Of a DNA stretch of 52,204 nt, positions 18,985-26,111 are shown piece after piece. Source of the stretch: an uncultured Bacteroidota bacterium (GTDB taxonomy: Bacteria > Bacteroidota > Bacteroidia > Flavobacteriales > UA16). The notes beneath the pieces are model-generated. The model was not told where the DNA came from. It did no database searches and saw nothing but the letters and a program-made list of their open reading frames with translations. A program made the translations under genes and the position numbers. Where the stretch lies: positions 1-52,204 of the forward strand of contig CACHDD010000002.1 of assembly GCA_902578505.1 (NCBI GenBank). The letters are read 5' to 3'. Numbering within the stretch: position 1 is the first letter of the stretch; each line of letters starts with the position of its first letter.

Positions 18985-19767
18985 CTACAAAGGTACGTCT
19001 AGAGAAATGGCTAAAGAGTGAAAATCTTTAACGCTTAACTGCTCGGCTCTTTTGGCAGCGAATTCCTCCGGAATTAATTCTTTAGGGAAGCCTGCGCTGC
19101 TAAGAGAATTGCGAAGTGTTTTACGCCTTTGATTAAACGCGCCTTTGACCACTCTTTTGAAATGAGAGAATGAACATCCTATATCTAGAGTTTCATTTCT
19201 GTGCAATCTGATTACCCCGCTTTTCACTTTAGGAGGAGGGTCAAATGCATCTTCGTGAACAGTGAAAAGGTATTCAATGTCGTAATACGATTGAAGGAGG
19301 ACGCTAAGGATTCCATATGTTTTTGACCCTGGTCCTTCTGCCACTCTTTCTGCCACTTCTTTTTGAAACATGCCCACAACTTCTGGCACTCTGTTTCTCT
19401 TATCTAAAACCCAAAACAGAATTTGAGAAGAGATATTATAAGGGAAATTTCCAGCCACGATAAATGGCGCTCCATTTGGAAAGGCCAAATTTGGATTCCA
19501 TTTTAATAGATCAACACCATGAACTTGTTCGGACTTTAATACCTCTTCAGTAATCAAGTAATCGACACTTTCTTTGTCTAATTCAATTACGTGTAAGTCT
19601 AAATCTCCTCTCGCAATTAAGGGTTTAGTTAGAGCTCCAGTTCCAGGTCCAACCTCGAGGACTGTATTGCATCCATTGTGAAGAGTAATTGATTCTGCTA
19701 TGCGTTGGGCAATTCCGGGGCCAGTGAGAAAATGTTGGCCTAAGTGTTTTTTTGCCCTAACGTCCAT
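18985..19767 (-). CDS. rsmA: 16S rRNA dimethyladenosine transferase
   Basis: A 260-residue RsmA/KsgA that dimethylates two adjacent adenosines near the 3-prime end of 16S rRNA with SAM. KKHLGQHFLTGPGIAQRI is the start of the fold, EVGPGTGALTKPL the SAM motif I, and NFPYNISSQI near residue 109 the catalytic motif IV. The DPPPKVKSGVIRL segment and C-terminal helical domain are intact. The ATG overlaps the stop of the DUF4286 gene by one base, which suggests coupled translation. Confidence 0.96.
   Translation of the reverse strand: MDVRAKKHLGQHFLTGPGIAQRIAESITLHNGCNTVLEVGPGTGALTKPLIARGDLDLHVIELDKESVDYLITEEVLKSEQVHGVDLLKWNPNLAFPNGAPFIVAGNFPYNISSQILFWVLDKRNRVPEVVGMFQKEVAERVAEGPGSKTYGILSVLLQSYYDIEYLFTVHEDAFDPPPKVKSGVIRLHRNETLDIGCSFSHFKRVVKGAFNQRRKTLRNSLSSAGFPKELIPEEFAAKRAEQLSVKDFHSLAISLDVPL
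18988..18995 (-). promoter_or_regulatory. Internal -7 promoter box before fbp
   Basis: TACCTTTG on the minus strand matches TAnnTTTG exactly, lies in the last codons of rsmA and ends 4 nt before the fbp ATG. No -33 TTG is visible at 19-21 nt. Confidence 0.5.
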
Positions 19768-20081
19768 TAAGCTTTTCCTTCAGAAATAATTGGGAGAACA
19801 GTTCTAAATGCCGCAGCTTTTGACCCCCATCTTTCTACAAATTCTTGTTGCAATGCTGGGGCGCATTCCTTTTGGTAAGTGTTGAAAGCTTCAACAGAAT
19901 GAGCTGTGTACTGCACGGCAAAGGTTAGGCCTCCTTGCTCATCTCCTTCAACTCTACAAAGTTTGAAATCTCTAAAATGGCCCGTGTTTAATACTGCAGG
20001 TATATGCTCTTTGTGCATGTAGTCCACCCACGCTTTTGCAAGAGAGGCGTCAACACTTATGGTTATGTTGTACAGTATCAT
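19767..20081 (-). CDS. DUF4286 family protein
   Basis: A 104-residue cytoplasmic protein of the DUF4286 family, an EthD/dimeric alpha-beta barrel-like fold common in Bacteroidota. Typical features are the ITISVDASLAKAWVDYMHKEHIP start and the FAVQYTAHSVEAFNTYQKE segment. The function is unknown. It lies exactly between the TPR gene and rsmA with abutting ends, as is common for this family. Confidence 0.85.
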   Translation of the reverse strand: MILYNITISVDASLAKAWVDYMHKEHIPAVLNTGHFRDFKLCRVEGDEQGGLTFAVQYTAHSVEAFNTYQKECAPALQQEFVERWGSKAAAFRTVLPIISEGKA

Positions 20082-21914
20082 CTATTCTTCTAATTCTCCA
20101 GTTAATTCTCTATACCGCTTACGCGCTTCAACAGTGTAAAGCGAACCACTGAATTCAAACAGCAATCGCGAATACATTTCTTCAGCTTTTTCAAAATCCT
20201 TCAGCTGCTCGTCATAGATTTTAGCTAAGTTATACAAAGCATCGTCACCTGTGATGTCATCAAAATGTAAGTCAACTACTTCTTCATAAAAGCCAATTGC
20301 ATCCTCAATATTCCCCTCTTGCAATGCCAAATCCCCGAGCACAATTAATATTTCATCTTCTAAAGAGTGCCCAGGATATTCAGCCGTAAGAGTATCTAGT
20401 GTTTGTCTTGCAAGCCCAAACCTTCTCTGCATTATCAACAAATCCGCTCGAGCAAAAATCTCCATAGGCTCAAAGATTGTATCCAAATTAAAGTTGTCAG
20501 TTATGAGAAGACTCAAGTCAATAGCATCATTTGAAATAAGCTTAGACGTTGATGCCTTTAATGCATCTAGCTGAGTTTGAGCCCAAGCAAAATCACCAGT
20601 GTAATAGCTAATTCTTGCGTTTCTGAATTTGGCCTCATGGCCTAATGGATCATCTTTAAAGTCTAGGACTATTTGGGAAAAAATCAAGGAAGCATCCCAA
20701 ACCAAATCTGCAAAAACATACACATCTCCCAACTCTAATTTGCATGCAGCTGCAACTCTCTCATTTAAGTCTGGCAATTCTAAAACTGCCTCTAGGTTGT
20801 CCATTGCCTCTTCGGACCTGTCCAGATAAAACGCTAAAATGTGAGCTTGGTCTTTAACCATGATCGCAGTTTCTGACCTTAAACCCAAGTCTCTTAAACT
20901 TGCAGCGTAATCCCCTTCAAGGGTTGCCATACCCTCGTAATCTAAAGGCACTTCTTTTTTAAGCGCCTCAAACCTCACCTGAAGTATTTCGTTTCTTGCT
21001 GTAAAGAAATACGGGTTTCTTGAGCCAAGTCCTGCGACATACTCAAAGCAATCCCTTGCCGTATCAAGATCGCCATTTAGCGCTGCGGTATTACCAAGTT
21101 CCATCAATCCCGCTCCACGTTCACCTAATCTTACATCTAGGGATTTAGCGTGAATGAAAGCAGATGAAAAGTCTTTTTCCTGAGTAAAAAACCAAACTAA
21201 CATTTGAGGATAAACGTCCTCACCTGGATATTTTTTAGCAGCCCTCAGAAGCTCGCCCTTCACCATCTTTACGTTAGACCTTTCAGACTCCAACCTAAGG
21301 TTTCTATTAAGTGAATTTTGAATAGTTGCTATATAGGTTGGCTTAGTATGTAGCAACTCCATGAAGCTAGCAATCATACCAGGGTAATCCCCCATCATGC
21401 CCTTGAGGTTGGCAAGTTCAAAATGGAAATCGTCCGTTCCCATTTCTATAGCTTTCATATAGGTGTTGTAGGCAAGATCCAGTTCATCAAGTCCGATGAA
21501 AGCATTGGCCAATCTTACTGCATGACTCTTGCCAGGCTGCATATATGAGAGAGCATTGTCAAATGCTGTAAGAGCCTTATCTCTCATTTCAAATCTTACA
21601 TACAGCGCGCCTAGGTCGACATATGCAGTCGATTTGCTGTTTTTATGTCTACGCTTTATCCTTCCTTTTACAAGTTTTTCTGCTTCAATAAAATTGTCCA
21701 TTGCAAGCAGGGACTCGTAGTACATCTGATAGACTTTGTTAGTCTTATTTTTTTTGTATATGTCGCCAAGGTAGAGTAGGGCTTGTTCGTAGCTGCCGTT
21801 GTTGTAATAGTATTCAGCTAGCTCAAGATCAGTTTGGGCTGAGGCATTTTGTGAAAAACAGAGCATGAGGAAAAGGGCAGTAAATAATCCCAAAACCTTT
21901 TGCATCACCTTCAT
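20082..21914 (-). CDS. Exported tetratricopeptide repeat protein
   Basis: A 610-residue protein with a Sec signal peptide (hydrophobic to about residue 26, ending NASAQT) followed by many TPR units: examples are LELAEYYYNNGSYEQALLYLGDIYKK at the start, KALTAFDNALSYM near 113 and the last unit DDALYNLAKIYDEQLKDFEKAEEMYSRLLFEF. It probably acts as a periplasmic scaffold; the partner is unknown. Its ATG overlaps the last base of the upstream lipoprotein stop and it is followed without gap by DUF4286, so it belongs to the serS-to-truB run. Confidence 0.88.
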   Translation of the reverse strand: MKVMQKVLGLFTALFLMLCFSQNASAQTDLELAEYYYNNGSYEQALLYLGDIYKKNKTNKVYQMYYESLLAMDNFIEAEKLVKGRIKRRHKNSKSTAYVDLGALYVRFEMRDKALTAFDNALSYMQPGKSHAVRLANAFIGLDELDLAYNTYMKAIEMGTDDFHFELANLKGMMGDYPGMIASFMELLHTKPTYIATIQNSLNRNLRLESERSNVKMVKGELLRAAKKYPGEDVYPQMLVWFFTQEKDFSSAFIHAKSLDVRLGERGAGLMELGNTAALNGDLDTARDCFEYVAGLGSRNPYFFTARNEILQVRFEALKKEVPLDYEGMATLEGDYAASLRDLGLRSETAIMVKDQAHILAFYLDRSEEAMDNLEAVLELPDLNERVAAACKLELGDVYVFADLVWDASLIFSQIVLDFKDDPLGHEAKFRNARISYYTGDFAWAQTQLDALKASTSKLISNDAIDLSLLITDNFNLDTIFEPMEIFARADLLIMQRRFGLARQTLDTLTAEYPGHSLEDEILIVLGDLALQEGNIEDAIGFYEEVVDLHFDDITGDDALYNLAKIYDEQLKDFEKAEEMYSRLLFEFSGSLYTVEARKRYRELTGELEE

Positions 21915-22498
21915 TATTCTTCCGCTATTGATCTAGCCCAAACCCCTTTCTTTGCCGTTATCAAGCTATCTATAGACGTCCAATTCTTTTCATCAGTTTC
22001 AAGCCCAAGGTTGAAGTAGTGTTCTGATAAGTCATACACTTCTTGCAATTTCTCAACCGCTTTAATTTCTCTAGAAGCATTTTCATTGATGTACTCTTGA
22101 GTGATAGGATCACCCTTTGCATCGATTGTTGCTCCAGAGTCTATGACATTTAAAAGTCCTTCGATTTGACTAATGCATCTAGAACTTTCTTTAGTCAAGC
22201 TATTGAATCTTTGTGGGGCGTCTTTTAAATAGCGACTAGCTTCAGACAATTTTCCAATAATTGGAGCATCTGATCTAACGAATTCTACAGATGCTTCCAC
22301 TCCAAGCCACCTAACATCTTCTTTCGCTGCATTGAGCCTTTCTCGCACCGAAATAATTGAATCCATATCAAACGCATCAACAGATTGCTGAACTTCTTTT
22401 GCATGAGTTAGCGCAGCTTGAAGAGGCTGTTTGTTTGGGTTTTCAGAGACACACCCAACAAGCAAAAACAATGCGATTATATGGGCAAAAAATCTCAT
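21914..22498 (-). CDS. Hypothetical lipoprotein
   Basis: A 194-residue protein of unknown function. A lipobox LLVGC places the lipidated cysteine at residue 16 (IIALFLLVGCVSENP), so it should be anchored in the outer or inner membrane. The rest is predicted helical with charged repeats and no recognised domain. It starts 1 nt after serS and overlaps the TPR gene by one base; a joint envelope role with the TPR protein is an inference from this tight coupling. Confidence 0.8.
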   Translation of the reverse strand: MRFFAHIIALFLLVGCVSENPNKQPLQAALTHAKEVQQSVDAFDMDSIISVRERLNAAKEDVRWLGVEASVEFVRSDAPIIGKLSEASRYLKDAPQRFNSLTKESSRCISQIEGLLNVIDSGATIDAKGDPITQEYINENASREIKAVEKLQEVYDLSEHYFNLGLETDEKNWTSIDSLITAKKGVWARSIAEE

Positions 22499-22499
22499 A

Positions 22500-23768
22500 T
22501 TAAATTCTATCGAATCCTACGAATGGTACAAGTGCTGATGGGATAATAACATCTCCATCGCTTTGGTGGTTTTCGAGTAAGGCTGCAACAATTCTTGGGA
22601 GAGCTAAGGCAGAACCATTTAGTGTATGTACTAGTTGGTTTTTGCCACTTTCATCCTTGTAACGGCACTTTAATCTATTTGCTTGGAATGTTTCAAAATT
22701 TGAAACAGAGCTTACCTCTAGCCACCTTCCTTGGGCTGCGCTCCAAACTTCAAAATCATAAGTGATTGCAGCTGTGAATCCCATATCGCCCGCACAAAGT
22801 CTTAGAATTCTGTAAGGAAGTTCTAGTCCTTCTAGTAGCGTTTGAACATGGGCTACCATGCCGTCAAGCGCAGCGTCTGATGAGCTTGGGTCTGAGATTT
22901 GGACTATTTCAACTTTATCAAATTGATGCAACCTATTTAAACCTCTTACATCCTTTCCATAAGATCCTGCTTCACGACGGAAGCAAGGAGTGTAGCCACA
23001 AAGCTTAATAGGGAGATCAGCCGAAGAGAGTAAAGTGTCTCTATAGATATTAGTTAGAGGAACCTCAGCAGTTGGAATCATATATAGATCGTCATTCTGC
23101 ATATGGTACATTTGGCCTTCTTTGTCTGGAAGTTGCCCAGTGCCAAACCCACTATCAGAATTGATCATTAATGGCGGGATGTATTCAGTGTACCCTGCTT
23201 CTTCTGCTTTTTCTAAAAAGAATCTGATAAGACCCCTTTGGAGTTTGGCCCCCTTTCCTTTGTAAAACGGGAATCCTGCGCCAGTCACTTTTGCGCCTAG
23301 GTCAAAATCAATTATCCCTTTCTCTTTAGCCAAATCCCAATGTGGTTTACACGTATCGCTTAAATCAACTTGTTCGCCATGGGTGCTAACTATCTCGTTA
23401 TCTTCTTCAGACTTTCCAGCGGCAACTAATTCTGAAGGAGTGTTGGGGATGTTGTAAAGCAATTCATTCATTGAATTTTCATGACCTTGCATCTGGTCTT
23501 TTAAATCCGATGACTTTTGCTTGAGACCAAACGTGGCAGCTTTGACCCCTTCGGCCTCATCTCTTTTACCAGCCTTCATTAATTCGCCAATCTGACGGCT
23601 TAGAGAATTTGATTCTGCAAGAGTATCGTCTAGCTCTTTTTGAAGAGAACGTCTCTCCTTATCTAGCTCAATAATCTTATCGATAGAATCGGTTACATCT
23701 ATCCCTCTCTTAGAAAGCGCCTCAATTATTTGGTCGCGCTCTTCTCTTATTTGTGTCAGTGTTAGCAT
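22500..23768 (-). CDS. serS: Seryl-tRNA synthetase
   Basis: A class IIa synthetase of 422 residues from the ATG at 23768 (MLTLTQIREERDQI). The first 110 residues form the tRNA-binding coiled coil; motif 2 is FRREAGSYGKDVRGLNRLHQFDK near 280 and motif 3 is NGSALALPRIVAALLENHQ near 395. The open frame continues upstream to an ATG at 23861, but that extension would translate the terminator hairpin of rpmA, so the shorter start is clearly correct. It is the first gene of the long minus-strand run. Confidence 0.96.
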   Translation of the reverse strand: MLTLTQIREERDQIIEALSKRGIDVTDSIDKIIELDKERRSLQKELDDTLAESNSLSRQIGELMKAGKRDEAEGVKAATFGLKQKSSDLKDQMQGHENSMNELLYNIPNTPSELVAAGKSEEDNEIVSTHGEQVDLSDTCKPHWDLAKEKGIIDFDLGAKVTGAGFPFYKGKGAKLQRGLIRFFLEKAEEAGYTEYIPPLMINSDSGFGTGQLPDKEGQMYHMQNDDLYMIPTAEVPLTNIYRDTLLSSADLPIKLCGYTPCFRREAGSYGKDVRGLNRLHQFDKVEIVQISDPSSSDAALDGMVAHVQTLLEGLELPYRILRLCAGDMGFTAAITYDFEVWSAAQGRWLEVSSVSNFETFQANRLKCRYKDESGKNQLVHTLNGSALALPRIVAALLENHQSDGDVIIPSALVPFVGFDRI

Positions 23769-23819
23769 TTGATTTGGTGAATTTCGGGTGAATTCCTCTA
23801 AATCCCCACCTTTAGAAAA

Positions 23820-23851
23820 TAAAAAACTCCCGTCCCCTTCGGGGCGGGAGT
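23820..23851 (-). terminator. Rho-independent terminator after rpmA
   Basis: On the minus strand ACTCCCG and CGGGAGT arms enclose an inner CCCC/GGGG stem with a 3-nt loop and one bulged base, and a T-rich tract follows at once. It ends the rplU-rpmA transcript before serS. Confidence 0.88.
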
Positions 23852-23873
23852 CCAAATTCATTTAGTATAAATC

Positions 23874-24146
23874 TTACGCTTCGCCGCCTCCAGCAAATGG
23901 GACTACGCTTACGTAGGAACGGTTGTTGCGCTTCTTGCGGAACTCAACAACACCGTCAGTTAGTGCGTAAAGAGTGTGATCTTTACCTATACCAACGTTT
24001 GTGCCTGGGTGGTGAGCAGTACCTCTCTGGCGAACAATAATGTTACCAGCAAGACAAGCTTGACCACCGAATATCTTTACTCCTAATCGTTTCGAGTGTG
24101 ACTCGCGTCCGTTCTTCGAACTACCTACACCTTTTTTATGTGCCAT
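23874..24146 (-). CDS. rpmA: 50S ribosomal protein L27
   Basis: A 90-residue L27. The conserved start [22 protein letters not shown] is present with no N-terminal processing sequence of the Firmicutes kind, followed by [21 protein letters not shown] and the [16 protein letters not shown] block. It is the second gene of the rplU-rpmA pair, 12 nt after rplU, and is followed by a strong terminator. Confidence 0.97.
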   Translation of the reverse strand: MAHKKGVGSSKNGRESHSKRLGVKIFGGQACLAGNIIVRQRGTAHHPGTNVGIGKDHTLYALTDGVVEFRKKRNNRSYVSVVPFAGGGEA

Positions 24147-24158
24147 GATCTAAGGGTA

Positions 24159-24662
24159 TTATGCTTTAGTTGATTTAGTCGCTTTCTTAGCCGCTGGCTT
24201 CTTTGCTGCTGCCTTCTTAGGAGCTGCTTTCTTAGCTGCTGGCTTCTTTGCTGCTGCTTTCTTAGCTGCTGGCTTCTTAGCTGCTGCTTTTATAGCTGCT
24301 GGCTTTTCTTCTGCTACTTCTTCCTTCTTAGGAGCTGCTTTCTTAGCTGCACCCTTTTTGATGTCCGTGATGCGGATTTCAGTTAAGTAAGGACGGAAAC
24401 CATTAAGTTTCTGGTAGCCTTTACGACGTTTCTTTTTGAAGACAAGAACCTTATCTCCCTTTAAGTGCCTCTCTACAGTGGCATGAACGGCTAGGCCGCT
24501 TATAGCTGGGGCGCCAACTGTTACGTCACCACCTTTGTCCATAAGAAGAACCTTGTCGAACTTAATCTTCGCTCCTTCTTTTGCATCAAGGCGGTTAACG
24601 AAAACCTGCTGGTCTTTCTGTACCTTGTACTGGTGCCCTGCTATCTCTACGATTGCATACAT
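24159..24662 (-). CDS. rplU: 50S ribosomal protein L21 with long Lys/Ala-rich tail
   Basis: L21 of 167 residues from ATG 24662 (MYAIVEIAGHQYKV); an upstream in-frame ATG at 24689 is poorer. The L21 core occupies residues 1-103, with KKKRRKGYQKLNGFRP as the 23S rRNA-binding block. The usual length is about 103 residues, so the tail of 63 residues is an extension: KKAAPKKEEVAEEKPAA then five or so repeats of the AAKKPAAKK type, like histone H1 tails. A promoter and two small hairpins precede the gene. rpmA follows after 12 nt. Confidence 0.96.
   Translation of the reverse strand: MYAIVEIAGHQYKVQKDQQVFVNRLDAKEGAKIKFDKVLLMDKGGDVTVGAPAISGLAVHATVERHLKGDKVLVFKKKRRKGYQKLNGFRPYLTEIRITDIKKGAAKKAAPKKEEVAEEKPAAIKAAAKKPAAKKAAAKKPAAKKAAPKKAAAKKPAAKKATKSTKA
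24162..24350 (-). repeat. Lys/Ala/Pro repeat tract coding the L21 tail
   Basis: Imperfect tandem repeats based on codons for KKPAAKKAA, seen on the plus strand as recurring gctgctggcttctttgc and gctgctttcttag words. They code the last 63 residues of L21 and are prone to change in copy number. Confidence 0.75.
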
Positions 24663-24689
24663 TGGAAATATATTTTTTAAATAGTCCAA

Positions 24690-24704
24690 ACGGATTTACT
24701 CCGT
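24690..24704 (-). promoter_or_regulatory. Leader hairpin of rplU
   Basis: The rplU leader holds a hairpin with arms ACGGA and TCCGT around a 5-nt loop. Just after it a second pairing, TTGGA (24689-24685) with TCCAA (24666-24662), would end on the first base of the start codon. A regulatory role is an inference; the arms are short. Confidence 0.35.
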
Positions 24705-24713
24705 AAGGGGGCG

Positions 24714-24744
24714 CAAAGATAGGAATAACTGTCGTATTGCCCAA
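24714..24744 (-). promoter_or_regulatory. Promoter of rplU-rpmA
   Basis: On the minus strand a TTG (24744-24742), a 20-nt spacer and TATCTTTG (24721-24714) match the Bacteroidota -33/-7 pattern. The start site would lie about 45 nt before the L21 ATG. Confidence 0.7.
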
Positions 24745-24760
24745 GTTTTCAGTCCTTTCT

Positions 24761-25690
24761 CTACTTTTTTCCACTACCGCCCCTTTTTACAAGGGCTACA
24801 CCAAGTAGAATAACCATCCCTCCCACAAGGTGCCAAATCGTTAAGCTTTCTCCGTCTACAAATCCCCACATTGCAGCAAATACAGGGATTATATACGTTA
24901 CTGAGCTTGCGGTAAGCGCATCAGTCCACTTTATTAAAGCGTTGAAAACGGCGAGTGCAGCAGCAGTGCCAATTACTGCCAAAACAATCACTGCCATCAT
25001 GCTTTTTACTCCAGACTCATTTTCAGCTAATACAGTTAGCACGTCAGAGCCAAGTAAAGCGCAAAGAGAAACTGGCATAACCATAGCAAGGGCAATTGCT
25101 GCAATGGTTGTGGCACCAACATCAAGCAATTTGTTTTTAAGAATGTTCACACTAAACCCATAAAACAGAGTAGCGAGCGCAACTTTACCACATGCCACTA
25201 TACTTATACTACCACTTCCGCTAAAAATCTCTGAAATATTCCCTCCATCGCTAATAAGAATGCCCGCACCAATAAATCCAATAATTAGTCCTACTAGTTG
25301 AGATTTAGAAATTACTGTTCTAAATAACAGGATGGCAATAATCATTGTAAACAGAGGCGTCAATGAGTTTAGCATTCCTGCAATAGCGCTTGGAAGCTCG
25401 GTTTGGGCTGAAGTAAAGAGATAGGCAGGGAAAAGATTCCCGAATGTCCCAACTCCTAAAACCCAACCCAACTTATTGCTCGGCACTTTCTTGAAATTGA
25501 CAATTGTAACAGGCAAAAGGGCTAGAGCGGCGATTGTAATTCTCAACGCAGCTACATTCATAGCGGAGTAAACGGGTTTTCCAGTTGAGTCAAAAAGTGC
25601 AATCTTCATTAAAATGAATGAACTACCCCAAATAAATGCGAGGATTATTATTACCCACCAAATCGACCATTTTGATTTTTTATTTTGCAC
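24761..25690 (-). CDS. EamA/DMT family transporter
   Basis: A 309-residue inner-membrane protein with about ten transmembrane helices and two EamA repeats (first: FIWGSSFILMKIAL; second: KVALATLFYGFSVNILKNK). The family exports or imports small metabolites and amino acids; the substrate cannot be read from the sequence. The start is GTG at 25690, supported by a TAAATTTG box ending 7 nt upstream. It is divergent from the metal-binding lipoprotein gene with a 43-nt gap and lies downstream of no other gene. Confidence 0.9.
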   Translation of the reverse strand: MQNKKSKWSIWWVIIILAFIWGSSFILMKIALFDSTGKPVYSAMNVAALRITIAALALLPVTIVNFKKVPSNKLGWVLGVGTFGNLFPAYLFTSAQTELPSAIAGMLNSLTPLFTMIIAILLFRTVISKSQLVGLIIGFIGAGILISDGGNISEIFSGSGSISIVACGKVALATLFYGFSVNILKNKLLDVGATTIAAIALAMVMPVSLCALLGSDVLTVLAENESGVKSMMAVIVLAVIGTAAALAVFNALIKWTDALTASSVTYIIPVFAAMWGFVDGESLTIWHLVGGMVILLGVALVKRGGSGKK

Positions 25691-25697
25691 AGTTTGG

Positions 25698-25705
25698 CAA
25701 ATTTA
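25698..25705 (-). promoter_or_regulatory. -7 promoter box of the EamA gene
   Basis: TAAATTTG on the minus strand matches TAnnTTTG and ends 7 nt before the GTG start codon. Confidence 0.55.
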
Positions 25706-25721
25706 ACCTGACTTTGCTAAC

Positions 25722-25729
25722 TAAATTTA
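25722..25729 (+). promoter_or_regulatory. -7-like box of the HMA lipoprotein gene
   Basis: TAAATTTA matches the -7 consensus except for the last base and ends 4 nt before the ATG at 25734. Confidence 0.35.
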
Positions 25730-25733
25730 CCAC

Positions 25734-26111
25734 ATGAGAATTCACGTTTTTTCCCTTTTAATTTTTTCTATACTTGGATGTGCCGAGACCTTAAATGTTG
25801 ACACAGTAATTACTTCTTTTGAAGCTGTGGGCCCAGAAGGAAAGACTAGTGCTAGACTAGAAGTGCAAGGCATGATGTGCGAAGTCGGGTGCGCCGCTAA
25901 GGTTAAAAAAGAGCTTCTCGAGCTAGATGGAGTTGCGAGTGTAATTATAGATTTTGACTCAAAACGAGAAAATGATTTTGCAATCATAGAATATGACAAA
26001 AATTTAATAAAGCCTGAACTCCTAGCATTAACTGTAAGCGGAATAGCTGATGGTAAACTATACGGAGTACCGTCATTGGAAATCACAAATTTTTCTCCAG
26101 AGACTAAATGA
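25734..26111 (+). CDS. Heavy-metal-associated domain lipoprotein
   Basis: A 125-residue predicted lipoprotein: lipobox FSILGC with the cysteine at residue 16. Residues 42-120 form a ferredoxin-like HMA domain (LEVQGMMCEVGCAAKVKKELLEL, then DGVASVIIDFDSK). The metal-binding loop is CEVGC (C-x3-C) rather than the usual CxxC. The gene overlaps the heme A synthase gene by 4 nt (ATGA), so the pair is translationally coupled. Since heme A serves cytochrome oxidase, which needs copper, copper binding or delivery is a reasonable inference; the metal has not been shown. Confidence 0.82.
   Translation: MRIHVFSLLIFSILGCAETLNVDTVITSFEAVGPEGKTSARLEVQGMMCEVGCAAKVKKELLELDGVASVIIDFDSKRENDFAIIEYDKNLIKPELLALTVSGIADGKLYGVPSLEITNFSPETK

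Noticed and set aside
23769..23861. N-terminal extension of serS to an upstream ATG
   Set aside because: It would translate the rpmA terminator hairpin and lacks similarity to seryl-tRNA synthetases.
24162..24350. CRISPR-like or satellite repeat
   Set aside because: The repeats are in frame and code the Lys/Ala tail of L21; there are no spacers.
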